A DNA stretch of 59,653 nt, taken from assembly GCF_000337675.1 (NCBI RefSeq), contig NZ_AOIB01000031.1, positions 147,772-207,424 of the forward strand, given 5' to 3'. Made by a program: the position numbers and the translations under genes. Of this stretch, positions 33,717-42,579 are shown piece by piece. The notes beneath the pieces are model-generated. The model was not told where the DNA came from. It was given only the letters and a program-made list of their open reading frames with translations, and did not search any database. This DNA comes from Natronococcus amylolyticus DSM 10524 (GTDB lineage Archaea > Halobacteriota > Halobacteria > Halobacteriales > Natrialbaceae). Position 1 is the stretch's first letter. Each line of letters opens with the position of its first letter.

Positions 33717-34835
33717 ATGGCTCGAGAGAACATACCGTGCTGTAGCATCTGCCGGCGGGACCTGCTGGCGGGGGCCGGGGTTGCGGCGACGGGTGCACTG
33801 GCTGGTTGTGTGAGCGAAGACGAGGACGAGGGAATTCCGGACGACGCCGACGAGGACTTCCCGGAGTGGGACCCCGAAAGTCCCGAGTTCCCGCAGCGAA
33901 TGTCGACGCTGATGGACTACGACAACGGGACCGTCGAGGACATTCAGGGCTTCGAGGAGCGCGACGAGCCGGTGTACGGCGATCCAGTCCAGGAGACGCC
34001 CGAGGACGAGGACGAACTGATCGATCCGGACACCCTTCTATTCGCGATGACTCCGACGGAGGATCCGGCGGCCTACGAGGGGATGTTCGACCCCCTCATC
34101 GAGAACATCGAGGAGGAGACCGGCCGGGACGTCGAGAACAACCTGGTCGAGAACTACGCGGCGCAAGTCGAGGCGATGCGCAGCGAACAGCTCCACATCG
34201 CCGGCTTCTCGACGGGTCCGCTCCCGTTCGCCGTCAACCTCGCGGGAGCAGTTCCGTTCGCGATCCAGGTCTCCGAGGAGGACGCCGGCTACTTCCTCTG
34301 GGCGATTACCCACATGAGCAACACCGATATCAACTCCGTCGAGGACTTCGAGGGTCGGGCAGGTGCACACGGCGATCCGTCCTCGAACTCCGGGAACCTG
34401 ATGCCACGGGCGATCTTCGAGGACCAGTTCGGCGTCGAGCCCGACGAGGATTACGACGTCGAACATATCGGAAGCCACGAGAACCTCATCCTGTCGGTGT
34501 ACCACCAGGACCACGAGGTCGCCCCCGTCTGTAGCTACTGCGTGACCCGCGTCGCCGACCGCGGCGACGTCGATCCGGACGATATCAAGGTCGTCTGGCA
34601 GAGTGACCCGATCGTCACCACCGGGTTCTCCTACCGGCACAATCTCCCGCCGGACATCCAGGAGGGAATCGAGCGAGCGTTCCTCGAGTACGACTACTCG
34701 GACACGGAACTCGCAGAGGAGTTCGACGGACGCGGCCAGTTCACCGAGATCGATTACGCGACCCACTGGCACGACATTCTCGTCACCCACGAGGCCAACG
34801 ACGTGGACCTGACCGATCCGGGCGATATCGACTAA
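33717..34835 (+). CDS. phnD: PhnD-type phosphonate ABC transporter substrate-binding lipoprotein
   Basis: A 372-residue exported binding protein. The N-terminus has RRDLLAGAGVAATGALAGC, a Tat-like leader with lipobox, then an acidic linker. The periplasmic-binding fold (about 105-372) matches PhnD: LLFAMTPTEDPAAYEGMF, QVEAMRSEQLHIAGFSTGP and a GDPSSNSGNLMPR loop. PhnD binds phosphonates and related oxyanions and delivers them to PhnE. The protein-N-acceptor cysteine and the lack of a second anchor make it a surface lipoprotein. It is followed by phnC (36-base gap) and two permease genes. The regulator is not visible. Confidence 0.9.
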   Translation: MARENIPCCSICRRDLLAGAGVAATGALAGCVSEDEDEGIPDDADEDFPEWDPESPEFPQRMSTLMDYDNGTVEDIQGFEERDEPVYGDPVQETPEDEDELIDPDTLLFAMTPTEDPAAYEGMFDPLIENIEEETGRDVENNLVENYAAQVEAMRSEQLHIAGFSTGPLPFAVNLAGAVPFAIQVSEEDAGYFLWAITHMSNTDINSVEDFEGRAGAHGDPSSNSGNLMPRAIFEDQFGVEPDEDYDVEHIGSHENLILSVYHQDHEVAPVCSYCVTRVADRGDVDPDDIKVVWQSDPIVTTGFSYRHNLPPDIQEGIERAFLEYDYSDTELAEEFDGRGQFTEIDYATHWHDILVTHEANDVDLTDPGDID

Positions 34836-34871
34836 CAGCGCGGCGACCACTCTCGAAATTTACTTCAATTC

Positions 34872-35705
34872 ATGCTTACGATAACTGACCTCGAAAAAGT
34901 CTATCCGACCGGCGACAAGGCGCTGCAGGGGGTCTCGATGGAGGTCGACGGGAACGAAGTCGTCTCTATCATCGGCCCCAGCGGCGCGGGAAAGAGTACG
35001 CTCATCAAGTGCGTCAACCGGCTCACCGAGCCGACGTCCGGTTCGATCGTTCTCGACGGCGAGGAGCTCACGACGCTCTCGAAGAAGGAGCTCCGAAAGA
35101 CCCGACGCGACATGGGAATGATCTTCCAGGAGTTCAACCTCATCGAACGCCTCACTGTTATGGAGAACGTGCTCTCGGGTCGACTGGGGTACATGGGCAG
35201 CTGGGACGCGTTCCGGCGCAACTTCGACGACGAAGACGTCCAGAACGCCTACGAGATCCTCGACCGGGTCGGCGTCGGCGGAATGGAGAACAAGCGCGTC
35301 GACGAGCTCTCCGGCGGCCAGCGCCAGCGCGTCGGGATCGCTCGAGCGATCCTGCAACGTCCGAAGATCCTGCTCGTGGACGAACCCACCAGCGCCCTGG
35401 ACCCGGAGACGTCGTTCGAGGTCATGGAGATGCTCACCGAGATCGCCAGGGAGGAAGATATCCCCGTGTTGATCAACATCCACGAGGTCGAGTTGGCCCT
35501 CGACTACACCGACAGAATCGTCGGACTGACCGACGGAGAGGTCGTATTCAACGGAACCCCGGCGGAGCTCGACGAGAACGCACGGGATACGATCTACCGA
35601 TCGGGCAAGTCCCGCGAGGAAACGGGGACCGAGAGCCAGCCCCAGTCACAGAACGAGTCGTCCTCGAGCGGGATCAGTGACGCTAGCAAGGAGAAGTCGT
35701 TCTAA
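34872..35705 (+). CDS. phnC: PhnC-type ABC transporter ATP-binding protein
   Basis: A 277-residue ATPase with Walker [10 protein letters not shown] (35-43), Q-loop [13 protein letters not shown], signature LSGGQRQR (147-154), and Walker B ILLVDEPT (166-173). The length and the region after the D-loop match PhnC. An acidic Ser/Gln/Glu tail (last 40 residues) is a haloarchaeal addition. It starts at ATG 34872 with an AT-rich spacer upstream. It supplies energy to the two permeases that follow. Confidence 0.92.
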   Translation: MLTITDLEKVYPTGDKALQGVSMEVDGNEVVSIIGPSGAGKSTLIKCVNRLTEPTSGSIVLDGEELTTLSKKELRKTRRDMGMIFQEFNLIERLTVMENVLSGRLGYMGSWDAFRRNFDDEDVQNAYEILDRVGVGGMENKRVDELSGGQRQRVGIARAILQRPKILLVDEPTSALDPETSFEVMEMLTEIAREEDIPVLINIHEVELALDYTDRIVGLTDGEVVFNGTPAELDENARDTIYRSGKSREETGTESQPQSQNESSSSGISDASKEKSF

Positions 35706-35737
35706 CATGATCGGATCGCACGACTGCGGTGAGATCA

Positions 35738-36562
35738 ATGGGTAGTGCGGACCCCGAGCGCACCGGCGGCTACCCCTCGAGCTGGGAGCGGCCGACGGTG
35801 TTCTACAGCAAGAACGTCAAATACCTCGTCTACGGCGCGATCGGGCTGTTCGTGCTCTGGAGTGCCTGGGAGCTACGTCCCAGTCCCGCCCGCCTGATCG
35901 GCGGTGCGGACGCCGCGACGAGCCTGCTGGCGACGATGTTCCCGCCGGATTTCACTCCCGAGGCGCGGGGGCGAATCTGGACCGGGATGGTCGAGAGCAT
36001 CGCGATGTCTATCGTTGCGACGGCGATCGGCGTCGTGATTAGCATCCCGATCGCCGTCATGGCCGCCGAGAACCTCGTTCCGCGACCGGTGTACTACGTC
36101 GGTCGTGCGCTGGTTTCGATCTCGCGGTCGCTCCACGAGCTGGTGCTAGCGATCGTCGCCGTCGTCGCCGTCGGCCTCGGCCCGCTCGCGGGCGTCATCG
36201 CCCTCGTGATCGCGACACCGGGGTTCTTCGCGAAGCTGATGGCCGAGGAGCTCGAGGACATCGACGAGGGACAGGCCGACGCGATCCGCGCGCTCGGCGG
36301 GAGCCCCGTGCAGGTCCTGTTGTACGGTGTCGCACCACAGGTGATTCCACGGATGATCGGTCTGATCATCTACCGCTGGGACATTAACATCCGGGCGAGT
36401 ACGATCGTCGGCATCGTCGGCGCCGGCGGGATCGGCGTCACTCTGCTGAACTCCTTCGACCGGTACGAGTACGACTTCAGTCTCGCGATCATCCTCGCGA
36501 TCATCGCCGTCGTCATGTTCGGCGAGATCCTGAGCGCGGTCGCTCGACGGAGGGTCCAGTAA
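35738..36562 (+). CDS. phnE: PhnE-type ABC permease, first copy
   Basis: A 274-residue permease with six membrane helices and the EAA loop ADAIRALGGSPVQVLLYG, then RWDINIRASTIVGIVGAGGIG, which is characteristic of PhnE. I start at ATG 35738; a GTG three codons earlier is possible. The stop overlaps the ATG of the second permease by one base. Two different PhnE proteins usually form a heterodimeric channel. Confidence 0.9.
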   Translation: MGSADPERTGGYPSSWERPTVFYSKNVKYLVYGAIGLFVLWSAWELRPSPARLIGGADAATSLLATMFPPDFTPEARGRIWTGMVESIAMSIVATAIGVVISIPIAVMAAENLVPRPVYYVGRALVSISRSLHELVLAIVAVVAVGLGPLAGVIALVIATPGFFAKLMAEELEDIDEGQADAIRALGGSPVQVLLYGVAPQVIPRMIGLIIYRWDINIRASTIVGIVGAGGIGVTLLNSFDRYEYDFSLAIILAIIAVVMFGEILSAVARRRVQ

Positions 36563-37359
36563 TGTCGTACGAAGGATCCACCACGTGGCGGAAACACGAC
36601 GGACGGGCCCGCGCGATCAGGTACGCCGCCATCGTCGTCGCGATCGCGATCACGGCGCTGTCCTGGCGCGCGCTCGACATTCAGTACACGTTCGTCGTCG
36701 ACGCGCCGCGGAACCTCGGCGACCTGCTGCTCCGGATGTACCCCCCGAACCTCGCCTACGGCGCGGAGATCCTCCCGCCCCTGGTCGAGACGATCAATAT
36801 CGCGATCCTGGGAACCGGGCTGGCGATCCTGATCTCCCTGCCGATCGCTTACATCGGTGCCGAGAACACGACGCCGAACGCCGTCACCTACGCGCTCGGC
36901 AAGTTCCTCATCGTCGGGACTCGCTCGGTGAACGTGATCATCTGGGCACTGTTTTTCGTCGTGATCTTCGGTACCGGTGCGCTGTCGGGCGTGCTGGCCG
37001 TCGCGTTCCGCTCGATCGGCTTCGTCTCGAAGCTGATCGCGGAGGGGATCGAGGAGATCGACGCCGGACAGGTCGAAGCCATCCGTGCGATGGGGGGCTC
37101 GCCGCTCGACGTCGTCGTCTACGGGATCGTCCCGCAGATCAAACCGGCGTTCGTCGGCGTCGCGACCTACCGCTGGGACATCAACGTCCGCGAGGCGACG
37201 GTGATCGGCTTCGTCGGCGCCGGCGGGATCGGCGTCTACCTCGACACGGCGATCAACTTCTTCCAGTGGTCGAACGTCCTCACGATCCTGATCGCGATCC
37301 TCGGCATCGTGATCGTCAGCGAGGTCCTCTCGGCCTACCTGCGAAAGAAAGTGAGCTAA
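36562..37359 (+). CDS. phnE: PhnE-type ABC permease, second copy
   Basis: A 265-residue permease paralogous to the preceding gene: VEAIRAMGGSPLDVVVYG in the EAA loop and RWDINVREATVIGFVGAGGIG in the last helices. Its ATG overlaps the preceding stop. With PhnD and PhnC it completes a phosphonate-type importer. No C-P lyase or phosphonatase gene is in the window, so the imported compound may instead be phosphate ester or phosphite; this is inference. Confidence 0.9.
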   Translation: MSYEGSTTWRKHDGRARAIRYAAIVVAIAITALSWRALDIQYTFVVDAPRNLGDLLLRMYPPNLAYGAEILPPLVETINIAILGTGLAILISLPIAYIGAENTTPNAVTYALGKFLIVGTRSVNVIIWALFFVVIFGTGALSGVLAVAFRSIGFVSKLIAEGIEEIDAGQVEAIRAMGGSPLDVVVYGIVPQIKPAFVGVATYRWDINVREATVIGFVGAGGIGVYLDTAINFFQWSNVLTILIAILGIVIVSEVLSAYLRKKVS

Positions 37360-37826
37360 CCACCGCATCGCTTGCTTCTCTCGGCTCGAGTCCCGCTCGA
37401 GCGCCAGCCGTGCAAACGAAACGACGGACTCGAGCCACTATCGATGTAACAACCAGTAGTAAAGTTTTGTTTGTGATACTGTACTGCTCGGCTGGGAACA
37501 TCGGTAGTGCCTACTCGCGTAGCTCTCGTGGCCGTATAACGGATGTACTCGGTCGCTCGTGGCTCAAAATGCTCTTTCGCGATCTCGGTGGTCACCCTCG
37601 GAGCGTACCCAGAACGACTCTGGGGTGAAACGGGGTTTGAGACCCTGTGGAGACTACAAAAGGCCAGTGGGGCCGATCTGAGTGGCTTGCACGCGAGCAC
37701 TAGGATTGCGTCGATCGAAGCCCTAGCCGATCAGATAGAAATTGTGTTCACTCCGATACTAGAGATGTTGTGCGGCATCTCTTTCAAATCAGGGCCAGCT
37801 CGAGTCCAACCGAGCGGCTACCGAAC
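37360..37826. other. intergenic region after the transporter operon
   Basis: No gene seen. It includes an AT-rich block near 37440-37480 (AGTAAAGTTTTGTTTGTG). Frames here lack codon bias, and the first 20 bases may include a terminator for the operon. Confidence 0.4.
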
Positions 37827-38768
37827 CTAGCTCTGTAGTCCACCCCACCTGACGATTTCGGAGTAGTCGAGGAACAGCCCGTCGACGCCGGCCTCGATCA
37901 GCTGTTCGACTTCGTACCAGGTGTTGATCGTCCAGACGTTGACCGGGAGGTCGCGAGCGTGTGCTTCGGCGACGACGTCGATCTCCTCGTAGGCCTCGTC
38001 GTCGAAAAACGGCGTTCCGTAGATCATGTCCAGCGGTGGGTTGACTCCCTCGGCGTCGTACTTGTCGGTGACGTCGAGCCCCTCCTGGATAGAGTCGTAG
38101 AGCAGGTACGCCGCCGGAACGTCGGGATCGATGTCGCGAACCGTCGCGAGCGCTCCTTCCCAGAACGTCGAGAGGAGGAGTTCGTTGTCGTAGTCGGTCG
38201 CGACGTCGACGACCGTCTCGAGCCACTCCCACTCCTCGCGTTCGGCTTCGGGGTCGTCGATCCGGCCGAACTCGACATCGGGTGATCCCTCCTTGATGTC
38301 GATGTTCACGCCGACGTTGGACGGGATCGCTTCCATCGCCTCGGTCAGCGAGGGGACGGTTTGACCGCTCTCGAGCACCTCGGCGGCGAACACCTCGCTG
38401 GCGGGCGTCTCGTACAGCACGCCGTCGGTGTCGGTTAGCTCACCGAGTTCCGTGTCGTGGAAGACGGCGATTTCGCCATCGCACGTCGGGAAGACGTCGA
38501 GTTCGATCCAGTCGGCGCCGCGGCGGTCGGCCGCGTCGTCGGAGCCGCCCTGAACCGACTGCTCGAACGCGGCGACGGTGTTCTCCGGGTACGTATCGGC
38601 GAACCCGCGATGAGCGATTACCGTCGCTCGATCCTTCCGGTCGTCGCGTCCGGCCTCGTCCGCTGCTCGTGCGCTGGCGCTTCCCGATGCGGCGGCTGCG
38701 CCGACCGCGGCCGCGCCCGTTCCGGCCAGAAACCGCCGTCTGTTCAACATACTTGGATTCTCTTGCAT
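37827..38768 (-). CDS. Tat-exported glycerophosphodiester phosphodiesterase
   Basis: A 313-residue exported GDPD. The leader is NRRRFLAGTGAAAVGAAAA, a twin-arginine signal. The catalytic TIM barrel carries IAHRGFADTYPENT with HRG at 53-55, the metal-binding ELDVFPTCDGEIAVFHD (Glu, Asp, His) and a late VWTINTW segment. GDPDs release glycerol-3-phosphate from glycerophosphodiesters, and outside the cell this would supply phosphorus and glycerol. Starting at ATG 38750 (MLNRRRF) is also possible. It lies next to the phosphonate-type importer, so both may serve phosphorus scavenging. Confidence 0.9.
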   Translation of the reverse strand: MQENPSMLNRRRFLAGTGAAAVGAAAASGSASARAADEAGRDDRKDRATVIAHRGFADTYPENTVAAFEQSVQGGSDDAADRRGADWIELDVFPTCDGEIAVFHDTELGELTDTDGVLYETPASEVFAAEVLESGQTVPSLTEAMEAIPSNVGVNIDIKEGSPDVEFGRIDDPEAEREEWEWLETVVDVATDYDNELLLSTFWEGALATVRDIDPDVPAAYLLYDSIQEGLDVTDKYDAEGVNPPLDMIYGTPFFDDEAYEEIDVVAEAHARDLPVNVWTINTWYEVEQLIEAGVDGLFLDYSEIVRWGGLQS

Positions 38769-38982
38769 GCCGTTACCCGTACAACAGAATTATTCATAAT
38801 CATTTTTATAGGGAAATCGTAAGAACCAGATAGTTTATTGCTTTCTATATATACTAACTCTACGACAGGGATCATAGCGGGTAGATGAATCTGGACGCGA
38901 GAATTCGTTGGTACGGTCGGTACACGCAGCCTACTGCTCTCAAGGACGAAATCGGACGCCTACGTTTCTACCGCGGTGTAGT

Positions 38983-38998
38983 TCCAACATAGTTTGGA
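38983..38998 (-). promoter_or_regulatory. 16-bp motif shared with 24834-24849 (possible operator)
   Basis: The minus strand reads TCCAAACTATGTTGGA, identical to 24834-24849. It is about 215 bases upstream of the GDPD gene and about 45 bases from the C-rich tract. Confidence 0.4.
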
Positions 38999-39042
38999 AT
39001 GAGCGTTTTTACGACTCCGCTCTTACCCGTAATTGGCAGGAC

Positions 39043-39108
39043 GCCAACCCCCAACCCACCCACCACCCACCACCCACCAATCACCTACCCACCCATCACC
39101 CACCGATG
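39043..39108. repeat. C-rich tandem tract ((A/T)CCC repeats), G-quadruplex candidate
   Basis: About 66 bases made almost only of CCCA/CCAC units, for example CCCACCCACCACCCACC. The minus strand has many GGG runs with 1-4 base spacers, enough for a G-quadruplex. The spacing and purity are unlike ordinary haloarchaeal intergenic DNA. Confidence 0.7.
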
Positions 39109-39412
39109 GCCACCCTGCCAGCCGAACGACTTCAGTACGTCGTTCACTTGCACCCACCCCACAACGCGACGTCCCACCCTACGTCGCGTGTTCCCCTGTC
39201 GTCTGCCGGAGTCGCGTTCCCCAGCGCGATTCCCGCTCCGTTCCCCACCTTTTGGAATACACGACCCGACTACGGAGAAACAGCGCAAAAGCCCGCGACT
39301 TCGATTGCGTGAGGACTCCGACGTGTGTTCGTCGAGACGAGATAACAACAGTATCCTCCGACTTCGAACGTGACGGATCGGCTTTCGCAGCTACGATCCA
39401 GTTTCTACCGCA

Positions 39413-39817
39413 TCACGAGCGAGCAGGATCGACCTCGAGCGCGGCCGCGAGGATCGCCGTCTGGACGGTGCGGAGATCCGCGTCCCGAACCGTCGCCGCC
39501 GCGCGGAACCGCTCTCGAGCGTTCGCAGTTCGGTCGGGGGCGGCGGCGAGTTGGAGGAGATCGAAGGCGTCGGGCTCGAGCCGTTCGGCCGCGTCGAACT
39601 CGGCTGCGTCGTACAGTTCGGGAAACCGGGTGAGGATGTCGGCGACGATTTCGTCGGTCGCTTCGGCGCCGGGATCCCCCACCGGAACCGGCGCCGTCGT
39701 CTCTGCGAAGTACTCCTCGAGGTCGAGCACCCCGGCGGACTCGTAGGCGGCCTCGGAGAGCGCGTCGGCGACGGGCCGACTGACGTACACGCCGAGGAGG
39801 GAGAACTGCTCCGTCAT
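39413..39817 (-). CDS. conserved haloarchaeal protein, 134 aa
   Basis: Starts MTEQFSLLGVYVSRP (ATG 39817); an in-frame start eight codons upstream is weaker. It is an acidic, mainly helical protein (VADALSEAAYESAGVLDLEEYF, then ILTRFPELYDAAEFDAAERL and TVQTAILAAALEVDP). No motif is recognised. It may be cotranscribed with the CBS gene only if a promoter lies upstream; they lie 46 bases apart on the same strand, CBS upstream. Confidence 0.65.
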   Translation of the reverse strand: MTEQFSLLGVYVSRPVADALSEAAYESAGVLDLEEYFAETTAPVPVGDPGAEATDEIVADILTRFPELYDAAEFDAAERLEPDAFDLLQLAAAPDRTANARERFRAAATVRDADLRTVQTAILAAALEVDPARS

Positions 39818-39863
39818 GGCCCCTGCTTCGAGGCCCAGCATACAATAGGTATCGCTCGATCGC

Positions 39864-40241
39864 TCAGGAGAGCTGTGCGGTCACGTCGGTCGAGGAGATC
39901 ATGCCGACGTAATCGTTGCCGTCGACGACCGGGAGGTGGGTGATTCCCAGCCCGGTCATCATGGCGGCGATCTCCTCGAGGTAGAGGTCCGGCGGTACGG
40001 TCTCGACGGATTCGGTCATCACCGCGTCGACGTCGATCGTCGTCGGATCGTGACCCTCCGCGGCGGCCGCGACCAGATCGGTGCTCGTCACGATCGAGGG
40101 TGGATCGGTTCGGACGACCAGTGCGCTGATCTCGTTGTCGCGCATCGTCGTTGCGGCCTCGGTCAGCGTCGCGTCCTTCGAGACGGTCTCGAGCGGCGTC
40201 GACATTACGTCCCGAACCTGTGTCCTGCTCTCAGTGTCCAT
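39864..40241 (-). CDS. two-CBS-domain protein
   Basis: A 125-residue protein made of two CBS modules: VRDVMSTPLETVSKDATLTEAATTM then VVRTDPPSIVTSTDLV, and VDAVMTESVETVPPDLYLEEIAAMM then THLPVVDGNDYVGMISSTDVT. Paired CBS domains bind adenosyl nucleotides (AMP, ATP, SAM) and act as energy or osmotic sensors. It starts at ATG 40241 (MDTESRTQ). No enzymatic or transporter domain is fused, so it works in trans. Confidence 0.88.
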   Translation of the reverse strand: MDTESRTQVRDVMSTPLETVSKDATLTEAATTMRDNEISALVVRTDPPSIVTSTDLVAAAAEGHDPTTIDVDAVMTESVETVPPDLYLEEIAAMMTGLGITHLPVVDGNDYVGMISSTDVTAQLS

Positions 40242-40295
40242 ACCTTCGTTACGAACCGATCCCGTATTGGTGTTGTGACCGATGCGCATCTTGCG

Positions 40296-41183
40296 TCACT
40301 CGCGCTCGAGGAGGATGACCCCAATCAGTATCAGGGCGCCACCGGCGAGCGTCGCCGCTGTGACGGGTTCGGCGAAGAGTGCGGCGCCGAGTGCGACCGT
40401 GACCGGCGGCTCGACGGTGCTGATGATCCCCGCGCGACTCGCGCCGACGTACTTGATGCCGGCGAAGAAGGTGACGACCGGCAGCGCCGTCGCGACTACG
40501 GCGATACACAGCAGAATCAGCCAGGCCGACGGCGCCGTTGGAACCGCGAACTCGCCAGTAGCGGTGCCGATCGCGAGGAACGTTCCGCCCGCGGCGGGGA
40601 GCACGTAGGCGGTCAACACCAGCGGATCGACCCTGTCGAGCAGTGCCCTGGAGACTGTGATGTAGACCGCGTAGGCCATCGCGGCACCGAGAACGATGGC
40701 GACGCCGATCAGCGAGGCGCCGTCGGGGTCGGCCCCCGTGACGAGGACGACCCCGCCGAGGGCCAGACAGAGCGCGACGAGCATCACGGGTGTCGCGCGC
40801 TCGCCGATGGCCGCGATCGCGAGCACGACGACGAACGCCGGGTACGTGTAGAGCACGATCGCAACGAGTCCCGCCGTCATGTACTCGAGACCCAGGAAGT
40901 AGAGCCCACTCTGGGTCGCGTAGCCGAACGCGCCGAGCCCGAGCGCGATCGCCAGCGTTCGTCCGCGAAGCACCGTCAGCCGTCCCTGTACCGCGAGTAA
41001 CACCCAGACGAGGGCCGCCGCGAGCAGGAAGCGAAACGTGAGCACCGTCGGGATCGAGAGCGAGGCCTCCTGGGCGTAGAGTCCGAAGATACCGAGCGTT
41101 CCGAATCCCACTGCAGAGACGACGACCAGAAGAATTCCGAGCCGATCGCGGGTCGGCGTCGGCCATTCGTAGACGGTGCCCAT
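40296..41183 (-). CDS. EamA-type (DMT superfamily) transporter, ten TM
   Basis: A 295-residue carrier with two EamA repeats and ten membrane helices. Typical patterns are ILLVVVSAVGFGTLGIFG in helix one, AFGYATQSGLYFLGLEYM, and SRAGIISTVEPPVTVALGAALF in repeat two. I start at ATG 41183 (MGTVYEWPTPTRD); an upstream ATG at 41210 is possible. Members export metabolites or amino acids; the substrate is unknown. It lies 54 bases upstream of the CBS gene on the same strand. Confidence 0.88.
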   Translation of the reverse strand: MGTVYEWPTPTRDRLGILLVVVSAVGFGTLGIFGLYAQEASLSIPTVLTFRFLLAAALVWVLLAVQGRLTVLRGRTLAIALGLGAFGYATQSGLYFLGLEYMTAGLVAIVLYTYPAFVVVLAIAAIGERATPVMLVALCLALGGVVLVTGADPDGASLIGVAIVLGAAMAYAVYITVSRALLDRVDPLVLTAYVLPAAGGTFLAIGTATGEFAVPTAPSAWLILLCIAVVATALPVVTFFAGIKYVGASRAGIISTVEPPVTVALGAALFAEPVTAATLAGGALILIGVILLERE

Positions 41184-41280
41184 ATCGGGGCCGTCTCGGG
41201 ACACCTTCATAGAAATTGCTATCAGACCCGAACCGTCGGCTCTCGACATCGATCTGACTCGACCGACTGATTTCGGACGG

Positions 41281-41439
41281 TCAGGCGAACAGCGACGGCG
41301 AGTCCCGATTCTCGTCGGCCCCGGTGAGTTCCGCCGAGCTCAGACAGTGAACGCAGCCCTCGAGGTAGCCGTCGTTGTCGCCGAAGACGCGGACGAAGTT
41401 CGCCGAAATCGGGTTGTCGCAGTTGTGGCAGGTTGGCAT
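41281..41439 (-). CDS. small zinc-finger protein (52 aa)
   Basis: A 52-residue protein beginning MPTCHNCDNPISANFVRVFGD, with CHNC at residues 4-7 and CVHC at about 29-32, so one zinc ribbon. The FVRVFGDN segment between the pairs and the length match a common haloarchaeal micro-zinc-finger type (I believe DUF7563). The function is unknown. The ATG at 41439 is the only start. Confidence 0.72.
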   Translation of the reverse strand: MPTCHNCDNPISANFVRVFGDNDGYLEGCVHCLSSAELTGADENRDSPSLFA

Positions 41440-41591
41440 CTCAAATCACGTTACATGCTACCGATGCACACAGGCGGACTTAACAGTATCGGCGCTCGTC
41501 ACTATTGCAATCGTTCGAGGGAGGTCGCTCCGGCCGCCCAGGAAGGACGGATACCGAAGACGGACGAGCGGGTGGCGTCCCGACGGAGTGA

Positions 41592-41845
41592 CTACGGCTC
41601 TGTCTCGAGCGTTTCTTCGAAGAGGACGACCCGTTCGTCCCCGTTGACCCACGCGTCGTAGCCAGGCGGGATCAACGCGACGTCTCCCTGCTCGAGGGTC
41701 TTGCGGGCCCGTCGTCCATCTCGATGACCACGCGCCCGGCGACTGCGGAGAGACGACATGGGCTCAGACAGCGATCCGTCTCCAGTTCGGCGGCGTTGTC
41801 CCTCGAGAACCGCCAACCGGGTTCGGCCGTCGAGCATCAGACCGT
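41592..41845 (-). pseudogene. cupin-domain remnant (frameshifted)
   Basis: The last 90 bases encode LEQGDVALIPPGYDAWVNGDE, a cupin beta-barrel end. Upstream pieces of the same barrel (AEPGWRFSRDNAAEL, then VVIEMDDGPARP) are in another frame, so a one- or two-base shift separates them near 41720. A stop (TGA) precedes the first piece. An older fragment with coding-like sequence (VESFGDPDETVSVDSGRAE) continues to about 41980. I read it as a decayed single cupin gene. Confidence 0.6.
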
Positions 41846-42063
41846 TCGCCCTTCCAGTTCGACGCGTTCGGCCCGACCGCTGTCGACCGAAACCGTCTCA
41901 TCGGGATCGCCGAACGATTCGACTGCGAGTTCGCCAATCAGGTCATTGTCTACCACGACAATCTCGATAACTGTTCACTCGCCCGGCGAGACGATCGATT
42001 CGACGTCGAACTACTCGAGAGTCGCTTCTCACAAAAAATCGGAGCGAAGCCGCCAAATGCCGT

Positions 42064-42420
42064 CTACTCGTCGCCGTTGATCGAGACGTCCGACACCGTC
42101 ACCGAGACGTTCTCGAGAGAGATATCGACCGAACAGATCTCGTAGGTTCGGTCGTTGACGTCGACGGTGACGCCGTCGGTCTGGACGCCGACCGAGTCGA
42201 GATCGTACGTCCGTTCGTCGATCTCGTAGGACGGAAGTGCGTCGGCAGAGAGTTCGAGACCGTCGAGCTCGACGTGCTCACCCTCTATCGAGGCATCGAT
42301 GCTGCCGACCTGGGTCACGTCCGCACCGCCGCTGCCGCCGGCGACCGCGCCCGCCGAGAGCAACCCGATCGCGAGCACCGCCACGAGACCCACAACGCCG
42401 AACCGCGTCGTCGTTCGCAT
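42064..42420 (-). CDS. small secreted protein, 118 aa
   Basis: Starts MRTTTRFGVVGLVAVLAIGLLSAGAVAGG, that is, a basic N-terminus and a hydrophobic signal ending in AGAVAGG. The mature part is beta-rich and acidic (VELDGLELSADALPSYEI, DERTYDLDSVGVQTDG, ISLENVSVTVSDVSING). No cysteine-based lipobox and no catalytic motif are present; one cysteine lies near residue 97. Probably a cell-surface protein of unknown role. Confidence 0.7.
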   Translation of the reverse strand: MRTTTRFGVVGLVAVLAIGLLSAGAVAGGSGGADVTQVGSIDASIEGEHVELDGLELSADALPSYEIDERTYDLDSVGVQTDGVTVDVNDRTYEICSVDISLENVSVTVSDVSINGDE

Positions 42421-42579
42421 GCTACTCGGAGAAACGGTGAGAGAGATAAACTATCTTTCGATTATAGTATTTTCGAGAAGAACGGGCGAGCGCCCAGTCC
42501 GTCGCAGTCGAGAATTTCGAACTGCGCCCTCGAGCCGACACGGAGTCAGCTATTTCCCTCGACCGTTACGAGAGGGTGT

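Larger units (their letters stand above)
38769..39412. other. intergenic region with C-rich tract and shared motif
   Basis: No gene supported. It contains an AT-rich promoter-like block at about 38795-38850, the 16-base shared motif at 38983-38998 and the C-rich tract at 39043-39108. The open frame over the tract (from 38999) reads low-complexity Pro/Thr/His and shows no family. Confidence 0.45.

Noticed and set aside
39033-39373. Open frames across the C-rich tract
   Set aside because: Low-complexity Pro/Thr/His products that arise from the repeat itself; no codon bias and no start signal.
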